Notes: generated by a model not told the origin, from the sequence alone. DNA of 64,000 nucleotides from Halodurantibacterium flavum (GCF_042681825.1 NZ_JBHUGH010000012.1:212771-276770); one strand, 5' to 3'. Positions 54,971-63,940 are shown, counted from the first letter of the stretch. A program made the numbers and translations.

Positions 54971-55879
54971 GTGTTGCCCGAGCTTGCCACATGCCCGATC
55001 CCCGCCGAGATCACCATCTCCGCGCCGGAGCCCAATTTGGCGGAGCTGGCGCTGGATACGATCCTTGCGCCGTTCCAGCCGCTGCGGGAACAGTTCACCG
55101 CGATCACCGGCCTGGGGCTTGAGGCCGATCTGCCCGAGAATGTGGGCCTGCGGCGGATCTTTCGCCCGGCAGAAGGCGGCACGCTCAGCTATCTGGCCGT
55201 GGGATCGCCGGCGGGGCAGCGTATCCTCTTTCTCCACGGAAGCCCCGGCCTTGCCGAGGAATGGGCGCATTTTCTGGTCGATGTGCCGGGGCAATACCGT
55301 ATCGCGGTCGACCGGCCCGGCTTTGGCGACAGCCGGACCGAGGTTCCGGTCACCGCCCTCGACGCGCAGGCCGGGGCGGTCGCGCCGCTTCTGGGGCCGC
55401 CCGGCACTGCGCCGGCGGTCCTTGTGGGGTATTCCTATGGCGGGCCGGTGGCCCTGCGGCTGGCCGCGGATCATCCGGACCGGGTGGCGGCCGTTCTGCT
55501 GATCGGCTCGGCGGCCGATCCGGGGCTGGAAGAAACGCATCCGCTGCAATTGCTGGCGGCGCAGGAGTTCTTTTCCGGCCTTTTGCCGGACGAACTGGCA
55601 CATGCGAATGCCGAGCTTCTGGACCTTCCGGACGGGCTGCAGGATCTGGGCGAGGCGCTGGCGGGCATCACCGCGCCGGTAACGATGGTTCAGGGGCTTT
55701 CCGACAGTCTGGTGCCCCCCGAGAATGTGTCATATTTGCGCGCCCGTCTGCCGCCGGATCTGCCGCAGCGCGTCATCCTGGTCGAGGGTGCCGATCACTT
55801 CCTGCCCTGGACGTCCACGTCCTTGCTGGAGGATGCGTTGGGCTGCGCGCTGGGCGATGCCGGGTGGGTCCGGCGGTAA
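54971..55879 (+). CDS. Alpha/beta-fold hydrolase
   Basis: A 302-residue hydrolase with a complete triad pattern. The nucleophile elbow is VGYSYGGPVALRLA, the HG motif is LFLHGSPGLAEEW, the acid is likely in the SDSLVPPENV strand, and the His is in VEGADHFLPW. It starts with GTG at 54971 behind GGAGAG. It follows the ATP-grasp gene by 65 bp, and its last 85 bp overlap the end of the convergent DedA gene. Substrate class (ester, amide, epoxide) is not apparent. Confidence 0.82.
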   Translation: MLPELATCPIPAEITISAPEPNLAELALDTILAPFQPLREQFTAITGLGLEADLPENVGLRRIFRPAEGGTLSYLAVGSPAGQRILFLHGSPGLAEEWAHFLVDVPGQYRIAVDRPGFGDSRTEVPVTALDAQAGAVAPLLGPPGTAPAVLVGYSYGGPVALRLAADHPDRVAAVLLIGSAADPGLEETHPLQLLAAQEFFSGLLPDELAHANAELLDLPDGLQDLGEALAGITAPVTMVQGLSDSLVPPENVSYLRARLPPDLPQRVILVEGADHFLPWTSTSLLEDALGCALGDAGWVRR

Positions 55880-56424
55880 CGATACCCCACCCAGCGCGTC
55901 AGCGCCATGAGCGCCGCGGCCAGCCCGATCACCCCCACCCAGCCCCAGCCGGCAAGCCAGTCGAAAAGCACGAGGTTGAAGCCGTAGATCCCGAAGAACA
56001 GGATGGCGAGATAGGCGATCCCGATCGCCGCGTTCGCAAGGGCAAAGCGCAGGAACCCCACGCCCAGAAATCCGCTCGCCACGAAGACGGGAAAGAGGAG
56101 CCAGGGCACCAGCCGCGCCGTGAGCCCCGCGGGCCAGACCCCCCGCGCAAGCAGGTCGCGCCCCCGGGCGATGTTTTCCTCGCCCAGCTTTTGCCGGAAC
56201 CAGCCGATCCGTGCTGCGGCGGCACCGATTGCGTAAAGAACCCAGTCGCTCACGATCAGCCCGAGCGAAAGCGCCGCAAACGCAAGGGGCGCGGAAAGAT
56301 CCTGTGCGGCGGCCAGTGCGGCGCCGGTGACGATCGCGGCCTCTTCCAGAATGAATGTGCCTGCGAAAAGAAGCGCCGCGAGGACCAGCGGCGCATCCAT
56401 GAAACGCTCGATCAGTTGTTCCAT
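55795..56424 (-). CDS. DedA/VTT-family membrane protein
   Basis: A 209-residue membrane protein. It has the DedA-type layout of a re-entrant N-terminal part (ILEEAAIVTGAALAAAQD with the conserved acids), a Gly/Arg motif region (ARGVWPAGLTARLVPWLLFPVFVASG) and several helices. DedA proteins are thought to flip undecaprenyl phosphate or phospholipids. About 24 C-terminal residues are polar (THPASPSAQPNASSS) and are encoded opposite the end of the hydrolase gene, so one of the two tails is probably a recent extension. Confidence 0.78.
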   Translation of the reverse strand: MEQLIERFMDAPLVLAALLFAGTFILEEAAIVTGAALAAAQDLSAPLAFAALSLGLIVSDWVLYAIGAAAARIGWFRQKLGEENIARGRDLLARGVWPAGLTARLVPWLLFPVFVASGFLGVGFLRFALANAAIGIAYLAILFFGIYGFNLVLFDWLAGWGWVGVIGLAAALMALTRWVGYRYRRTHPASPSAQPNASSSKDVDVQGRK

Positions 56425-56529
56425 CGCCCCCCCTTTCTGGAGGGTTTAGCGCGTTTGTCGGACTCGTGCGAGCGGGACTGGACTTCGGGTGCGGTGGAAA
56501 GCGCCGTGGCGATGTCGGTTTTTACCCTT

Positions 56530-56558
56530 CTGTTACACCAGTGTCAGGAAACTGGCAT
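56530..56558 (+). promoter_or_regulatory. Pho-box-like direct repeats upstream of phnD
   Basis: Three 7-bp units at exact 11-bp spacing: CTGTTAC (56530-56536), GTGTCAG (56541-56547) and CTGGCAT (56552-56558). This is the spacing of PhoB sites, whose unit is close to CTGTCAT. The units match that consensus at 5, 5 and 6 of 7 positions. It lies 50-80 bp upstream of the phnD start, so phosphate starvation control by PhoB is likely. Confidence 0.7.
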
Positions 56559-56610
56559 CCGCGGGGGCTAAGCGGCACCGAACGCAAAAGAAAGAGGAAG
56601 AGTAACCGCC

Positions 56611-57555
56611 ATGAAAGCCCTGCTTCTCTCCGTGGCCGCGCTTGGCTTTGCCGGTGCCGCCCATGCGGAATTCGCACTCGACAGCCGCTATGTCGATGAT
56701 GACGGCGACATGATCGCCGATATCCCCGGCGACTCGGCGCAACAGGTCGATCCCTCGACGCTGATCTTTGCCTATACCCCGGTCGAGGACCCGGCCGTCT
56801 ATGCCGAAGCCTGGTCCGATTTCCTTGCGCATATGGAAGAGGTGACGGGCAAGCCCGTCCAGTTCTTCCCGGTTCAGTCGAACGCCGCCCAGATCGAGGC
56901 GATGCGCGCCGGCCGCCTGCATGTCGCGGGCTTCAACACTGGCTCGAACCCGCTGGCCGTCGCCTGCGCGGGCTTCCGTCCCTTTGCGATGATGGCCGCC
57001 GAAGACGGCAGCTTTGGCTATGAGATGGAATTCATCACCTATCCCGGGTCGGGTATCGAAACGGTCGAGGATATCGCAGGCCGGACGATGGCCTTTACCT
57101 CCGAGACCTCGAACTCGGGCTACAAGGCGCCTTCGGCCCTGTTGGCCGCGAATTACGGTCTTCAGGCAGAGGTCGATTTCACGCCCGCCTTTTCGGGTGC
57201 CCATGACAACTCGATCCTTGGCGTGGCGAACCGTGACTATGATGCGGCCGCCATCGCGAACTCGGTCAAGACGCGCATGATCGACCGTGGCGTCGTCAGC
57301 GCCGACCAGTTCGAGATCATCTACACCTCGGAAACCTTTCCGACGACGGGGTATGGCGTGGCCCACAACCTCACCCCGGAACTGCAGGAGCTGATCCAGG
57401 AGGCGTTCTTCAGCTTCGACTGGGCGGGCACCTCGCTGGAGGAGGAGTTCTCCAAGTCGGGCGAGGCGCAGTTCATCCCGATCTCGTTCCAGGAGCACTG
57501 GTCGGTCATCCGCGAAATCGATGCGGCGATGGACGTAAGCTACAGCTGCAGCTGA
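56611..57555 (+). CDS. phnD: Phosphonate ABC transporter substrate-binding protein PhnD
   Basis: A 314-residue precursor with a signal peptide (LLSVAALGFAGAAHA, cleavage near residue 18). It is a PhnD-type receptor: PVEDPAVYAEAWSDFLAHMEEVTGKPVQFFPVQSNAAQIEAMRAGRLHVAGFNTG is the family pattern. The ligand-binding TSETSNSGYKAPSALL and SGAHDNSILGV regions are present. It binds phosphonates or related phosphorus compounds in the periplasm. It leads phnD-phnC-phnE-phnE and is followed by a 10-bp hairpin. Confidence 0.92.
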   Translation: MKALLLSVAALGFAGAAHAEFALDSRYVDDDGDMIADIPGDSAQQVDPSTLIFAYTPVEDPAVYAEAWSDFLAHMEEVTGKPVQFFPVQSNAAQIEAMRAGRLHVAGFNTGSNPLAVACAGFRPFAMMAAEDGSFGYEMEFITYPGSGIETVEDIAGRTMAFTSETSNSGYKAPSALLAANYGLQAEVDFTPAFSGAHDNSILGVANRDYDAAAIANSVKTRMIDRGVVSADQFEIIYTSETFPTTGYGVAHNLTPELQELIQEAFFSFDWAGTSLEEEFSKSGEAQFIPISFQEHWSVIREIDAAMDVSYSCS

Positions 57556-57574
57556 GCGATCGCAGACCCGAACG

Positions 57575-57601
57575 GCAGGCGGGGGACATTTCCCCGCCTG
57601 C
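57575..57601 (+). terminator. Intercistronic hairpin after phnD
   Basis: A 10-bp perfect stem, GCAGGCGGGG (57575-57584) with CCCCGCCTGC (57592-57601), and a 7-nt loop. It stands between the receptor gene and phnC. No strong T run follows, so it may protect the phnD message and give more PhnD than membrane components. Confidence 0.75.
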
Positions 57602-57624
57602 GTCATTTGCGAAAGGAACAGGGA

Positions 57625-58452
57625 ATGCTGAGCGTCGAGAACCTGACCAAGACCTACAAGACCGGCGACAAGGCCCTGACGGACGTAAGCTTTTCCGTGC
57701 CCAAGGGGCAGGTGGTGGGGCTGATCGGGCCATCGGGTGCGGGCAAGTCCACGCTGATCCGCTGCATCAACCGGCTGGTAGAGCCGACGTCGGGCGCGAT
57801 CCGGCTGAACGAGATGGACCTGACGCGGCTGGGACAGGGCGACTTGCGGCGCGCGCGGCGGCGCATCGGCATGATCTTTCAGGAATACGCGCTGGTCGAG
57901 CGGCTGACCGTGATGGAGAACGTCCTGTCGGGGCGCCTTGGGTATGTGCCCTTCTGGCGCAGCTTTACCCGGCGCTTTCCGGGCGCGGATATCCAGAAGG
58001 CCTATCGCCTGCTGGACCGGGTCGGTCTGTCGGCCCATGCCGACAAGCGCGCGGATGCCCTTTCGGGCGGCCAACGTCAAAGGGTGGGTATCGCCCGCGC
58101 GCTGGAACAGGACCCGGAACTGCTATTGATCGATGAGCCGACCGCCAGCCTCGACCCCAAGACGAGCCGCCAGATCATGCGCCTGATCGTGGAAATCTGC
58201 GCGGAACAGGGCCTGCCAGCGATCATCAATATCCATGACGTGGTGCTTGCGCAGCAGTTCACGCAGCGCATCATTGGCCTGCAGGCGGGACGCATCGTGT
58301 TTGACGGCACGCCGGCGCAACTGACCGAGGACGTGCTGACCACGATCTATGGCGCCGAGGACTGGACCGCGATGCGCCAGGGCGCCGATGAGGACGCCGC
58401 CGCCGAGGCCGAGGAAAAGGCCGAGACGCAAAAGCTGATGAGCGCGCTATGA
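57625..58452 (+). CDS. phnC: Phosphonate ABC transporter ATP-binding protein PhnC
   Basis: A 275-residue ATPase with Walker A GPSGAGKS (35-42), the PhnC-type segment [30 protein letters not shown], signature LSGGQRQR, Walker B LLLIDEP with TASLDP, and INIHDV. It powers phosphonate uptake with the two PhnE permeases. The start at 57625 lies behind AAAGGAACAGGG. It overlaps the first phnE by 4 bp. Confidence 0.93.
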   Translation: MLSVENLTKTYKTGDKALTDVSFSVPKGQVVGLIGPSGAGKSTLIRCINRLVEPTSGAIRLNEMDLTRLGQGDLRRARRRIGMIFQEYALVERLTVMENVLSGRLGYVPFWRSFTRRFPGADIQKAYRLLDRVGLSAHADKRADALSGGQRQRVGIARALEQDPELLLIDEPTASLDPKTSRQIMRLIVEICAEQGLPAIINIHDVVLAQQFTQRIIGLQAGRIVFDGTPAQLTEDVLTTIYGAEDWTAMRQGADEDAAAEAEEKAETQKLMSAL

Positions 58453-59249
58453 TCGGTTACGCGACCACATGGCGCCGCCCGCCGCAACTGATCCGGGACC
58501 GCCGCTGGCGGATCGTGCTGGGGGTTGGGGCGATCCTCTATCTGGTGCTCGCCATCGGCAGCGTCGATATCAACTGGACCCGCATGGCCGAGGGCTGGGA
58601 ACGCGGCCTGCGCTTTGTGGGCGGCTTTCTGCAGCCCGATTTCACCACGCGGTGGCGCGACATCTCGAACGGGCTGGTGGAAAGCCTGACGATGACCTTC
58701 ACCTCGACCGTGGTGGGCATCCTCATCTCGGTTCCCATCGGCATCGGGGCCGCGCGCAACGTCGCGCCGGTCTGGCTCTATTCGGTCTGTCGCGCGATCA
58801 TCGCGGTGTCGCGCGCCGTGCAGGAAATCATCATCGCGATCTTCTTCGTGGCGCTGTTCGGGTTCGGGGCATTCGCCGGGTTCCTGACGCTGACCTTTGC
58901 CACGATCGGCTTCATCGCGAAACTGCTGGCCGAGGATATCGAGGATATCGACGAAGCCCAGGCCGAGGCGATCCGCGCGACCGGTGCAAGCTGGTTCCAG
59001 TTGATCAACTATGCCATCCAGCCGCAGGTCATGCCGCGCCTGATCGGGTTGTCGCTCTACCGGCTCGACATCAATTTCCGCGAAAGCGCGGTGATCGGGA
59101 TCGTGGGGGCCGGGGGCATCGGCGGTACGCTGAACACCGCGCTGAACCGCTACGAATACGACAGCGCCGGCGCGATCCTGATCATCATCATCGCAATCGT
59201 CATGGTTGCCGAATATTCCTCCAGCCATCTGCGGAGGTGGGTGAAATGA
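58449..59249 (+). CDS. phnE: Phosphonate ABC transporter permease PhnE, first copy
   Basis: A 266-residue permease with about six hydrophobic segments and the coupling motif [30 protein letters not shown]. The C-terminal [21 protein letters not shown] is highly typical of PhnE. It forms a heterodimer with the next gene product. It overlaps phnC and the second phnE by 4 bp each. Confidence 0.92.
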   Translation: MIGYATTWRRPPQLIRDRRWRIVLGVGAILYLVLAIGSVDINWTRMAEGWERGLRFVGGFLQPDFTTRWRDISNGLVESLTMTFTSTVVGILISVPIGIGAARNVAPVWLYSVCRAIIAVSRAVQEIIIAIFFVALFGFGAFAGFLTLTFATIGFIAKLLAEDIEDIDEAQAEAIRATGASWFQLINYAIQPQVMPRLIGLSLYRLDINFRESAVIGIVGAGGIGGTLNTALNRYEYDSAGAILIIIIAIVMVAEYSSSHLRRWVK

Positions 59250-60067
59250 CCGAGACGTTGATGCACCCCCGCTCTGACGCGCAATGGCGCCACCGGACGC
59301 CGCGCGGACAGTTGTTGCTGTGGCTGTTCTGGCTGATCGTGGTCGCGCTGTTCGTCTATTGCTGGAACGTGATGACGGCGCGGACGATGTGGGTCTTTGT
59401 CTATGACGCCCCGCAGGCGGCGCAGGACCTTGTGGGCCGGATGTTTCCGCCCCGCTGGGACTACATGACGCGCCTCTGGAAACCCCTGTGGGACACGATC
59501 AACATCGCAACGCTCGGCACATTGCTGGGGATCGTGATGGCGGTGCCGCTCGCGTTTCTGGCGGCGCAGAACACGACGCCATCCCGGCTGCTTGCCCGTC
59601 CGGCGGCGCTCTTCATCATCGTGGCCAGCCGCTCGATCAACTCGCTGATCTGGGCGCTCTTGCTGGTGTCGATCCTCGGGCCGGGGCTGCTGGCAGGTAT
59701 CCTCGCCATCGCGTTCCGGTCGATCGGCTTCATCGGCAAGCTGCTCTATGAGGCGATCGAGGAAACCGACCCGAAGCAGATCGAGGCGGTGACCGCCACG
59801 GGCGCCAGCCGCGCGCAGATCCTCAATTACGGGATCGTGCCGCAGATCATGCCGACCTTTTATGGCATCAGCGTGTTCCGCTGGGACATCAACATCCGCG
59901 AAAGCGCGATCCTGGGGCTGGTGGGCGCAGGCGGCATCGGCGCGCAGCTTCAGGCGAGCCTCAATGTGCTGGCATGGCCGCAGGTCACGATGATCATCCT
60001 TGTGATCCTGGGCACTGTGGTGGTCAGCGAATGGGTGTCGGCAAAGGTCCGCCACGCGATCATCTGA
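59246..60067 (+). CDS. phnE: Phosphonate ABC transporter permease PhnE, second copy
   Basis: A 273-residue permease related to the preceding one. The coupling region is DPKQIEAVTATGASRAQILNYGIVPQIMP and the tail is INIRESAILGLVGAGGIGAQLQASL. Two unequal PhnE subunits after PhnC are usual in alphaproteobacteria. The start at 59246 overlaps the first phnE as ATGA. No C-P lyase or phosphonatase genes follow in the window, so breakdown of the imported compound must be encoded elsewhere. A 6-bp hairpin at 60079-60100 lies just downstream. Confidence 0.92.
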   Translation: MTETLMHPRSDAQWRHRTPRGQLLLWLFWLIVVALFVYCWNVMTARTMWVFVYDAPQAAQDLVGRMFPPRWDYMTRLWKPLWDTINIATLGTLLGIVMAVPLAFLAAQNTTPSRLLARPAALFIIVASRSINSLIWALLLVSILGPGLLAGILAIAFRSIGFIGKLLYEAIEETDPKQIEAVTATGASRAQILNYGIVPQIMPTFYGISVFRWDINIRESAILGLVGAGGIGAQLQASLNVLAWPQVTMIILVILGTVVVSEWVSAKVRHAII

Positions 60068-60121
60068 TGCCACCGCGCGGGCGGTTGCGGCTGCCCGCCC
60101 CTGATGATTACCCAAAAGAAA

Positions 60122-60142
60122 AGGGCGACCCAGGGGCCGCCC
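60122..60142 (-). terminator. Terminator downstream of efp
   Basis: Read leftward, a GC-rich hairpin closed by GGGCG and CGCCC is followed by TTTTCTTTT (complement of 60113-60121), which fits a rho-independent terminator for efp, 24 bp after its stop codon. Confidence 0.65.
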
Positions 60143-60166
60143 GCTTCCACACCCCGCAGGTACGGT

Positions 60167-60733
60167 TCAGTCCTTGGCGCGCTCGACGTACGAATTGTCT
60201 TCGGTCGAGATGATGATCCTCGTGCCGGCGCTGATATGCGGGGGCACCATGACCCGGACACCGTTGGTGCACATCGCGGGCTTGTAGGACGAAGAGGCGG
60301 TCTGGCCCTTTACGACGGGCTCGGTCTCGGCGATCTCGACCGTGACTTTCTGCGGCAGTTCGATGGCGATCGCCACATCCTGATAGGTCTTGATGAAGAC
60401 GCGGATGCCTTCGGTCAGAAAGACATTCTGGTCGCCGATCACGTCAGGGGACACGGTGATCTGCTCATAGCTCTCCGGCTCCATGAAGTGAAAGCCTTCG
60501 CCGTCTTCATAGAGGAAGTCGTATTCCCGCTCGTCGACATGGGCGCGTTCGACCTGTTCGGTCGTGCGCCAGCGTTCCGAGACCTTCACCCCGTCCGAGA
60601 TGCGGCGCATGTCCACCTGCGTCACCGGTGTGCCCTTGCCGGGGTGGAAGTTCTGGGCGGTGAGGACGACATAGAGCTTGTCGTCCATCTCGACGACATT
60701 GCCCTTGCGAAGGCTGGAGGCGATGACTTTCAC
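60167..60733 (-). CDS. efp: Elongation factor P
   Basis: A 188-residue EF-P with three beta-barrel domains. The tip loop HPGKGTP places the modifiable lysine at residue 33 (position 34 in E. coli). Next come [25 protein letters not shown] and the C-terminal [17 protein letters not shown] rescues ribosomes stalled at proline runs. It starts with GTG at 60733 after AGGAAGA. The divergent neighbour encodes EpmA, the enzyme that attaches lysine to EF-P, so factor and modifier share one intergenic region of about 96 bp. Confidence 0.96.
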   Translation of the reverse strand: MKVIASSLRKGNVVEMDDKLYVVLTAQNFHPGKGTPVTQVDMRRISDGVKVSERWRTTEQVERAHVDEREYDFLYEDGEGFHFMEPESYEQITVSPDVIGDQNVFLTEGIRVFIKTYQDVAIAIELPQKVTVEIAETEPVVKGQTASSSYKPAMCTNGVRVMVPPHISAGTRIIISTEDNSYVERAKD

Positions 60734-60829
60734 GTCAGGTCTTCCTTGTAGTTGCGGGGGCCGCAGCGTAAGCGGGAACTCGCGTCTCCGCTAGCGCAAT
60801 TCGCCACGCTCTTCCAGACGAAAGCCGCC

Positions 60830-61915
60830 ATGGCCACGACCTTTTCAACCCCGACTGCATCAGAATGGTGGCGGCCCGGCCGCCATGCCGACCGGCGGCC
60901 CCTGCTGCTGGCGCGCAACCGGATCCAGCGCGCGATCCGTGACTGGCTGGACCATGAGGATTTCGTCGAGGTCGATCCGTCGGCCCTGCAGATCTCGCCG
61001 GGGAATGAGGCGCATCTTCATGCTTTCGGGACCGCGGCAGTCGGAAATGACGGGACTGCGCGGCAGATGTATCTGCACACTTCGCCGGAATTTGCGATGA
61101 AAAAGCTGCTGGCGGGAGGCGAGACGCGGATCGCGGCCTTTTCCCATGTCTGGCGCAACCGGGAACGTGGGCCGCTGCATCATCCGGAATTCACGATGCT
61201 CGAATGGTATCGCACGGGCGCACCCTATGAGGTGCTGATGCAGGACTGCGCCGAGATCCTGCGCCTTGCCGCAACGGCTGCCGGGACCGGCCGCCTGCGC
61301 TGGCGGAATATCGAATGCGACCCCTTCGCGGCGCCCGAGCGTCTGAGCCTTGCCGAGGCGTTCGGGCGTCATGCGGGCGTGGATCTCCTCTCGACCCTTT
61401 CGGCGGACGGCACGCCCGATGCGCCGGCGCTGGGGCGGGCGCTCGATGCGGCAGGTATCGGCCGGTCGGGGGACGATACGTGGTCCGACATGTTTTCAAA
61501 GGTGCTGGTGGAGCGGATCGAGCCGCATCTTGGCCATGGGCGCATGACGTTTCTCGACCGCTATCCGGTCGCCGAAGCGGCGCTTGCCCGACCCGCCGCA
61601 GACGATCCGCGCGTCGCGGAACGGTTCGAGCTTTATGCCTGCGGGGTCGAGCTTGCCAACGGGTTCGGTGAACTGACGGACCCCCCGGAGCAGCGCCGTC
61701 GGTTCGAGGCGGAGATGGCCGAGAAGCAGCGCGTCTATGGCGAGCATTACCCGCTGGACGAGGATTTCCTCGCCGCCCTTTCCCTCATGCCGGAGGCGAG
61801 CGGTATCGCGCTCGGCTTTGACCGGCTGGTTATGCTTGCCACCGCCGCCCCACGGATCGAGGCCGTGCTCTGGGCGCCGGTGCCGGAACCGGTGCCGGAT
61901 GTCGATCCGCGTTAG
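60830..61915 (+). CDS. epmA: EF-P lysine aminoacylase EpmA (PoxA/GenX)
   Basis: A 361-residue class II lysyl-tRNA-synthetase-like enzyme without the anticodon domain. Motif 1 region RNRIQRAIRDWLDHEDFVEVDPSALQ, LHTSPEFAMKKLLAGG, motif 2 HVWRNRERGPLHHPEFTMLEWYR, and motif 3 GIALGFDRLVMLATAAPRI are all present. It adds beta-lysine to EF-P Lys33. The start at 60830 fits the family. The companion aminomutase gene epmB, commonly nearby, is not in the window. Confidence 0.94.
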   Translation: MATTFSTPTASEWWRPGRHADRRPLLLARNRIQRAIRDWLDHEDFVEVDPSALQISPGNEAHLHAFGTAAVGNDGTARQMYLHTSPEFAMKKLLAGGETRIAAFSHVWRNRERGPLHHPEFTMLEWYRTGAPYEVLMQDCAEILRLAATAAGTGRLRWRNIECDPFAAPERLSLAEAFGRHAGVDLLSTLSADGTPDAPALGRALDAAGIGRSGDDTWSDMFSKVLVERIEPHLGHGRMTFLDRYPVAEAALARPAADDPRVAERFELYACGVELANGFGELTDPPEQRRRFEAEMAEKQRVYGEHYPLDEDFLAALSLMPEASGIALGFDRLVMLATAAPRIEAVLWAPVPEPVPDVDPR

Positions 61916-62451
61916 AGAAACGTTTCGACCTGGCTGATCTGGAAGTTGTCGATGAACGCCTTGTGCAGGGTATAGGCCGCGCGGTTCCGGCTGTCGGTCG
62001 AGGTGATGAACTGCAGCGCCAGATTTTCCGACACGAGATAGGAGTGCAGGGTCAACACGTCCTGCCCGCTTGAGGCCTGCAGTTCATAGACGATCGTGCC
62101 GACCAGATCGTTTCCGTATTCGCCGCCGTCGCGTTCGGTCACCTCGACCGTGCCGCCGGCGGATTCGATCTGGCGGGTGATCATCGCCACGATCGTCTCT
62201 TGGATCTGTTCCTGATCGACGGAGGTAGATACCGGAATCTCTTCCAGAATGATCTTGCCAAAGCCGCCTTCGGGCAGCCGAAAGAACGCAAGCGTTTCCG
62301 GCGCGGTCCGGTCGACCTGCTGCCACTCGGCCCGGTCGGCGCAGAAATCCACCTGCGGATGCAGCGAGATGCACGCCTCGTCAGCCTGTGCCGGCCATGC
62401 GGATATAGCAAGACCTGCGACGCAAAGCGCCGCCGCGACATGATGTTTCAT
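61912..62451 (-). CDS. Secreted hypothetical protein
   Basis: A 179-residue precursor with a signal peptide (VAAALCVAGLAISAWPAQA, cleavage near residue 23). The mature part begins EACISLHPQVDFCAD, with two cysteines that may pair, and then has RLPEGGFGKIILEEIPVSTS and YLVSENLALQFITSTDS. The fold looks like a small alpha/beta periplasmic domain, but I do not recognise a family. It converges with epmA, overlapping its stop by 4 bp, and its upstream side faces the 358-bp gap before the nitronate monooxygenase gene. Confidence 0.7.
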   Translation of the reverse strand: MKHHVAAALCVAGLAISAWPAQADEACISLHPQVDFCADRAEWQQVDRTAPETLAFFRLPEGGFGKIILEEIPVSTSVDQEQIQETIVAMITRQIESAGGTVEVTERDGGEYGNDLVGTIVYELQASSGQDVLTLHSYLVSENLALQFITSTDSRNRAAYTLHKAFIDNFQISQVETFL

Positions 62452-62809
62452 GTGCCGTCCCTCTCCTGTGCGGGGCCATTCGCGCTGATCCTGCGCCAGC
62501 CTGTGGCCGTGCCCCTTGGTTAGTCCCGGGCGGGCCCGGGTCGGTTACTTGTCAGGGCTGCCGCCCATCGGGCGTTCATAGCACCGCGATCCGAAATCAC
62601 ACAGAACTCCTTTGCGAGATGTGATGCACGTTCGCGTGCGGGCGTGATACTTTTGAGACCTGCCCAATTCCTGGGCGGCTGCGCCATGCCCTGCGGCACA
62701 TTCTGTCGGTTTTCGGCGCGCCGCCGAGAGGCGTGACGTGGCGTCCCCTCTGCATTCCTTGCGCGGGACTGCTAGCAAAAGGGGGATACGTCATCCGTGG
62801 AGGGTCAGA
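62452..62809. other. Intergenic region between the secreted protein and nitronate monooxygenase genes
   Basis: This 358-bp gap should hold the two divergent promoters. I see no tRNA, no riboswitch I recognise and no convincing gene. A 77-codon leftward open frame (62545-62778) has biased, arginine-rich composition and no well-placed start. A leftward AAAGGAG (complement of about 62606-62612) is followed by a GTG, but its frame is not kept. Confidence 0.5.
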
Positions 62810-63745
62810 ATGACGATACCGGAGAGCCTGCGCCGCAACCTGCGCCTGCCAGCAATCGCCGCGCCAATGTTCCTGGCCTCGGGGCCGGAGCTTGTCATTG
62901 CAACCTGCAAGGCCGGAATGGTCGGCAGCTTTCCCGCGCTCAACCAGCGCAGCACCGAGGGGTTTTCCGACTGGTTGTCCGAAATCGCCGAGGCGCTTCC
63001 GGACAACGCGGCAGCGTTCGGCGTCAATCTGATCGTCCACCGGTCCAACCCGCGGCTGGAGCCGGATCTGGCGCAGGTTGTCCGCCACAAGGTGCCTCTG
63101 GTGATCACCTCGCTGGGGGCGGTTCGCGATGTGGTGGATGCGGTGCATTCCTATGGCGGGCTGGTCTTTCACGACGTCATCAGCCGCCGCCACGCGGAAA
63201 AGGCGGCCGAGGCCGGGGTGGATGGCATCATCGCGGTCGCTGCCGGCGCGGGCGGACATGCCGGCACGATGAGCCCCTTTGCGTTGGTGAACGAGATCAG
63301 GGCGGTTTTCGACGGAACGGTCGTGCTTGGGGGCGCGATCAACACGGGGGCGCAGATCCTCGCCGCGCGGATGATGGGGGCCGACATGGCCTATCTCGGA
63401 ACGCGGATGCTTGCCACCCGGGAGGCGATGGTCGACGCTGAATACAAGGACATGATCCTGTCCTCGCAGGCCGCAGATATTCTCTATACCTCGGCGATCT
63501 CGGGCGTGAATGCCAATTTCCTGCGCCCCAGCATGGTGCGCGCGGGGCTCGATCCCGACAACCTGCCGGCCCATGGCCGCATGGACATGGCGAGCGAGGC
63601 AAAGGCCTGGAAAACGGTCTGGTCCGCGGGTCAGGGTGTGGGCGGAATCGGCGATCTTCCGGCCGCCGGCGATCTGGCTGGGCGTCTTTTGGCGGAATAC
63701 CACACCGCCTTGGCGGCTGTCGCAACCGATCCGTTCGGCCCGTAA
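62810..63745 (+). CDS. Nitronate monooxygenase (NMO/2-nitropropane dioxygenase family)
   Basis: A 311-residue FMN-dependent TIM-barrel enzyme. The FMN-site strands are RLPAIAAPMFLASGPELVIATCKAGMVGSFPALN, GVNLIVHRSNPRLEPDL, and VAAGAGGHAGTMSPFALVNEIR with the catalytic-His motif. AINTGAQILAARMMGADMAYLGTRMLAT is the phosphate-binding end. It oxidises alkyl nitronates, often propionate-3-nitronate, to detoxify them. The start at 62810 follows GGAGGGTCAGA. It is the last gene before the rRNA operon leader. Confidence 0.88.
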   Translation: MTIPESLRRNLRLPAIAAPMFLASGPELVIATCKAGMVGSFPALNQRSTEGFSDWLSEIAEALPDNAAAFGVNLIVHRSNPRLEPDLAQVVRHKVPLVITSLGAVRDVVDAVHSYGGLVFHDVISRRHAEKAAEAGVDGIIAVAAGAGGHAGTMSPFALVNEIRAVFDGTVVLGGAINTGAQILAARMMGADMAYLGTRMLATREAMVDAEYKDMILSSQAADILYTSAISGVNANFLRPSMVRAGLDPDNLPAHGRMDMASEAKAWKTVWSAGQGVGGIGDLPAAGDLAGRLLAEYHTALAAVATDPFGP

Positions 63746-63808
63746 AGGCCGCCGGCCAAGAAGGCAGGGCGCGCCAGGGGCAAGAGTGATTATTTTGACG
63801 AATGCCTC

Positions 63809-63837
63809 TTGCAAGCCCCGCGACGACTCGCTAGATA
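63809..63837 (+). promoter_or_regulatory. rRNA operon promoter
   Basis: TTGCAA (63809-63814) and TAGATA (63832-63837) at the optimal 17-bp spacing stand about 100 bp before a boxA. A TTGACG at 63795-63800 could be a second, upstream -35. Position and the downstream leader make this the likely main rrn promoter. Confidence 0.7.
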
Positions 63838-63940
63838 CGCCTTCACCGGGCCGGGGGCTTGTTGTTCTCGGTTTGGTTTTCTGGATGGATGCATGCGGGT
63901 GGCGCTGCTTTGTGGCGTTTGCTCGTTTGTTTTTGTCTTT

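Noticed and set aside
62545..62778. Leftward 77-codon frame in the gap before the nitronate monooxygenase gene
   Set aside because: Arginine-rich composition, no well-placed start codon in frame with the nearby AAAGGAG, and no recognisable family.
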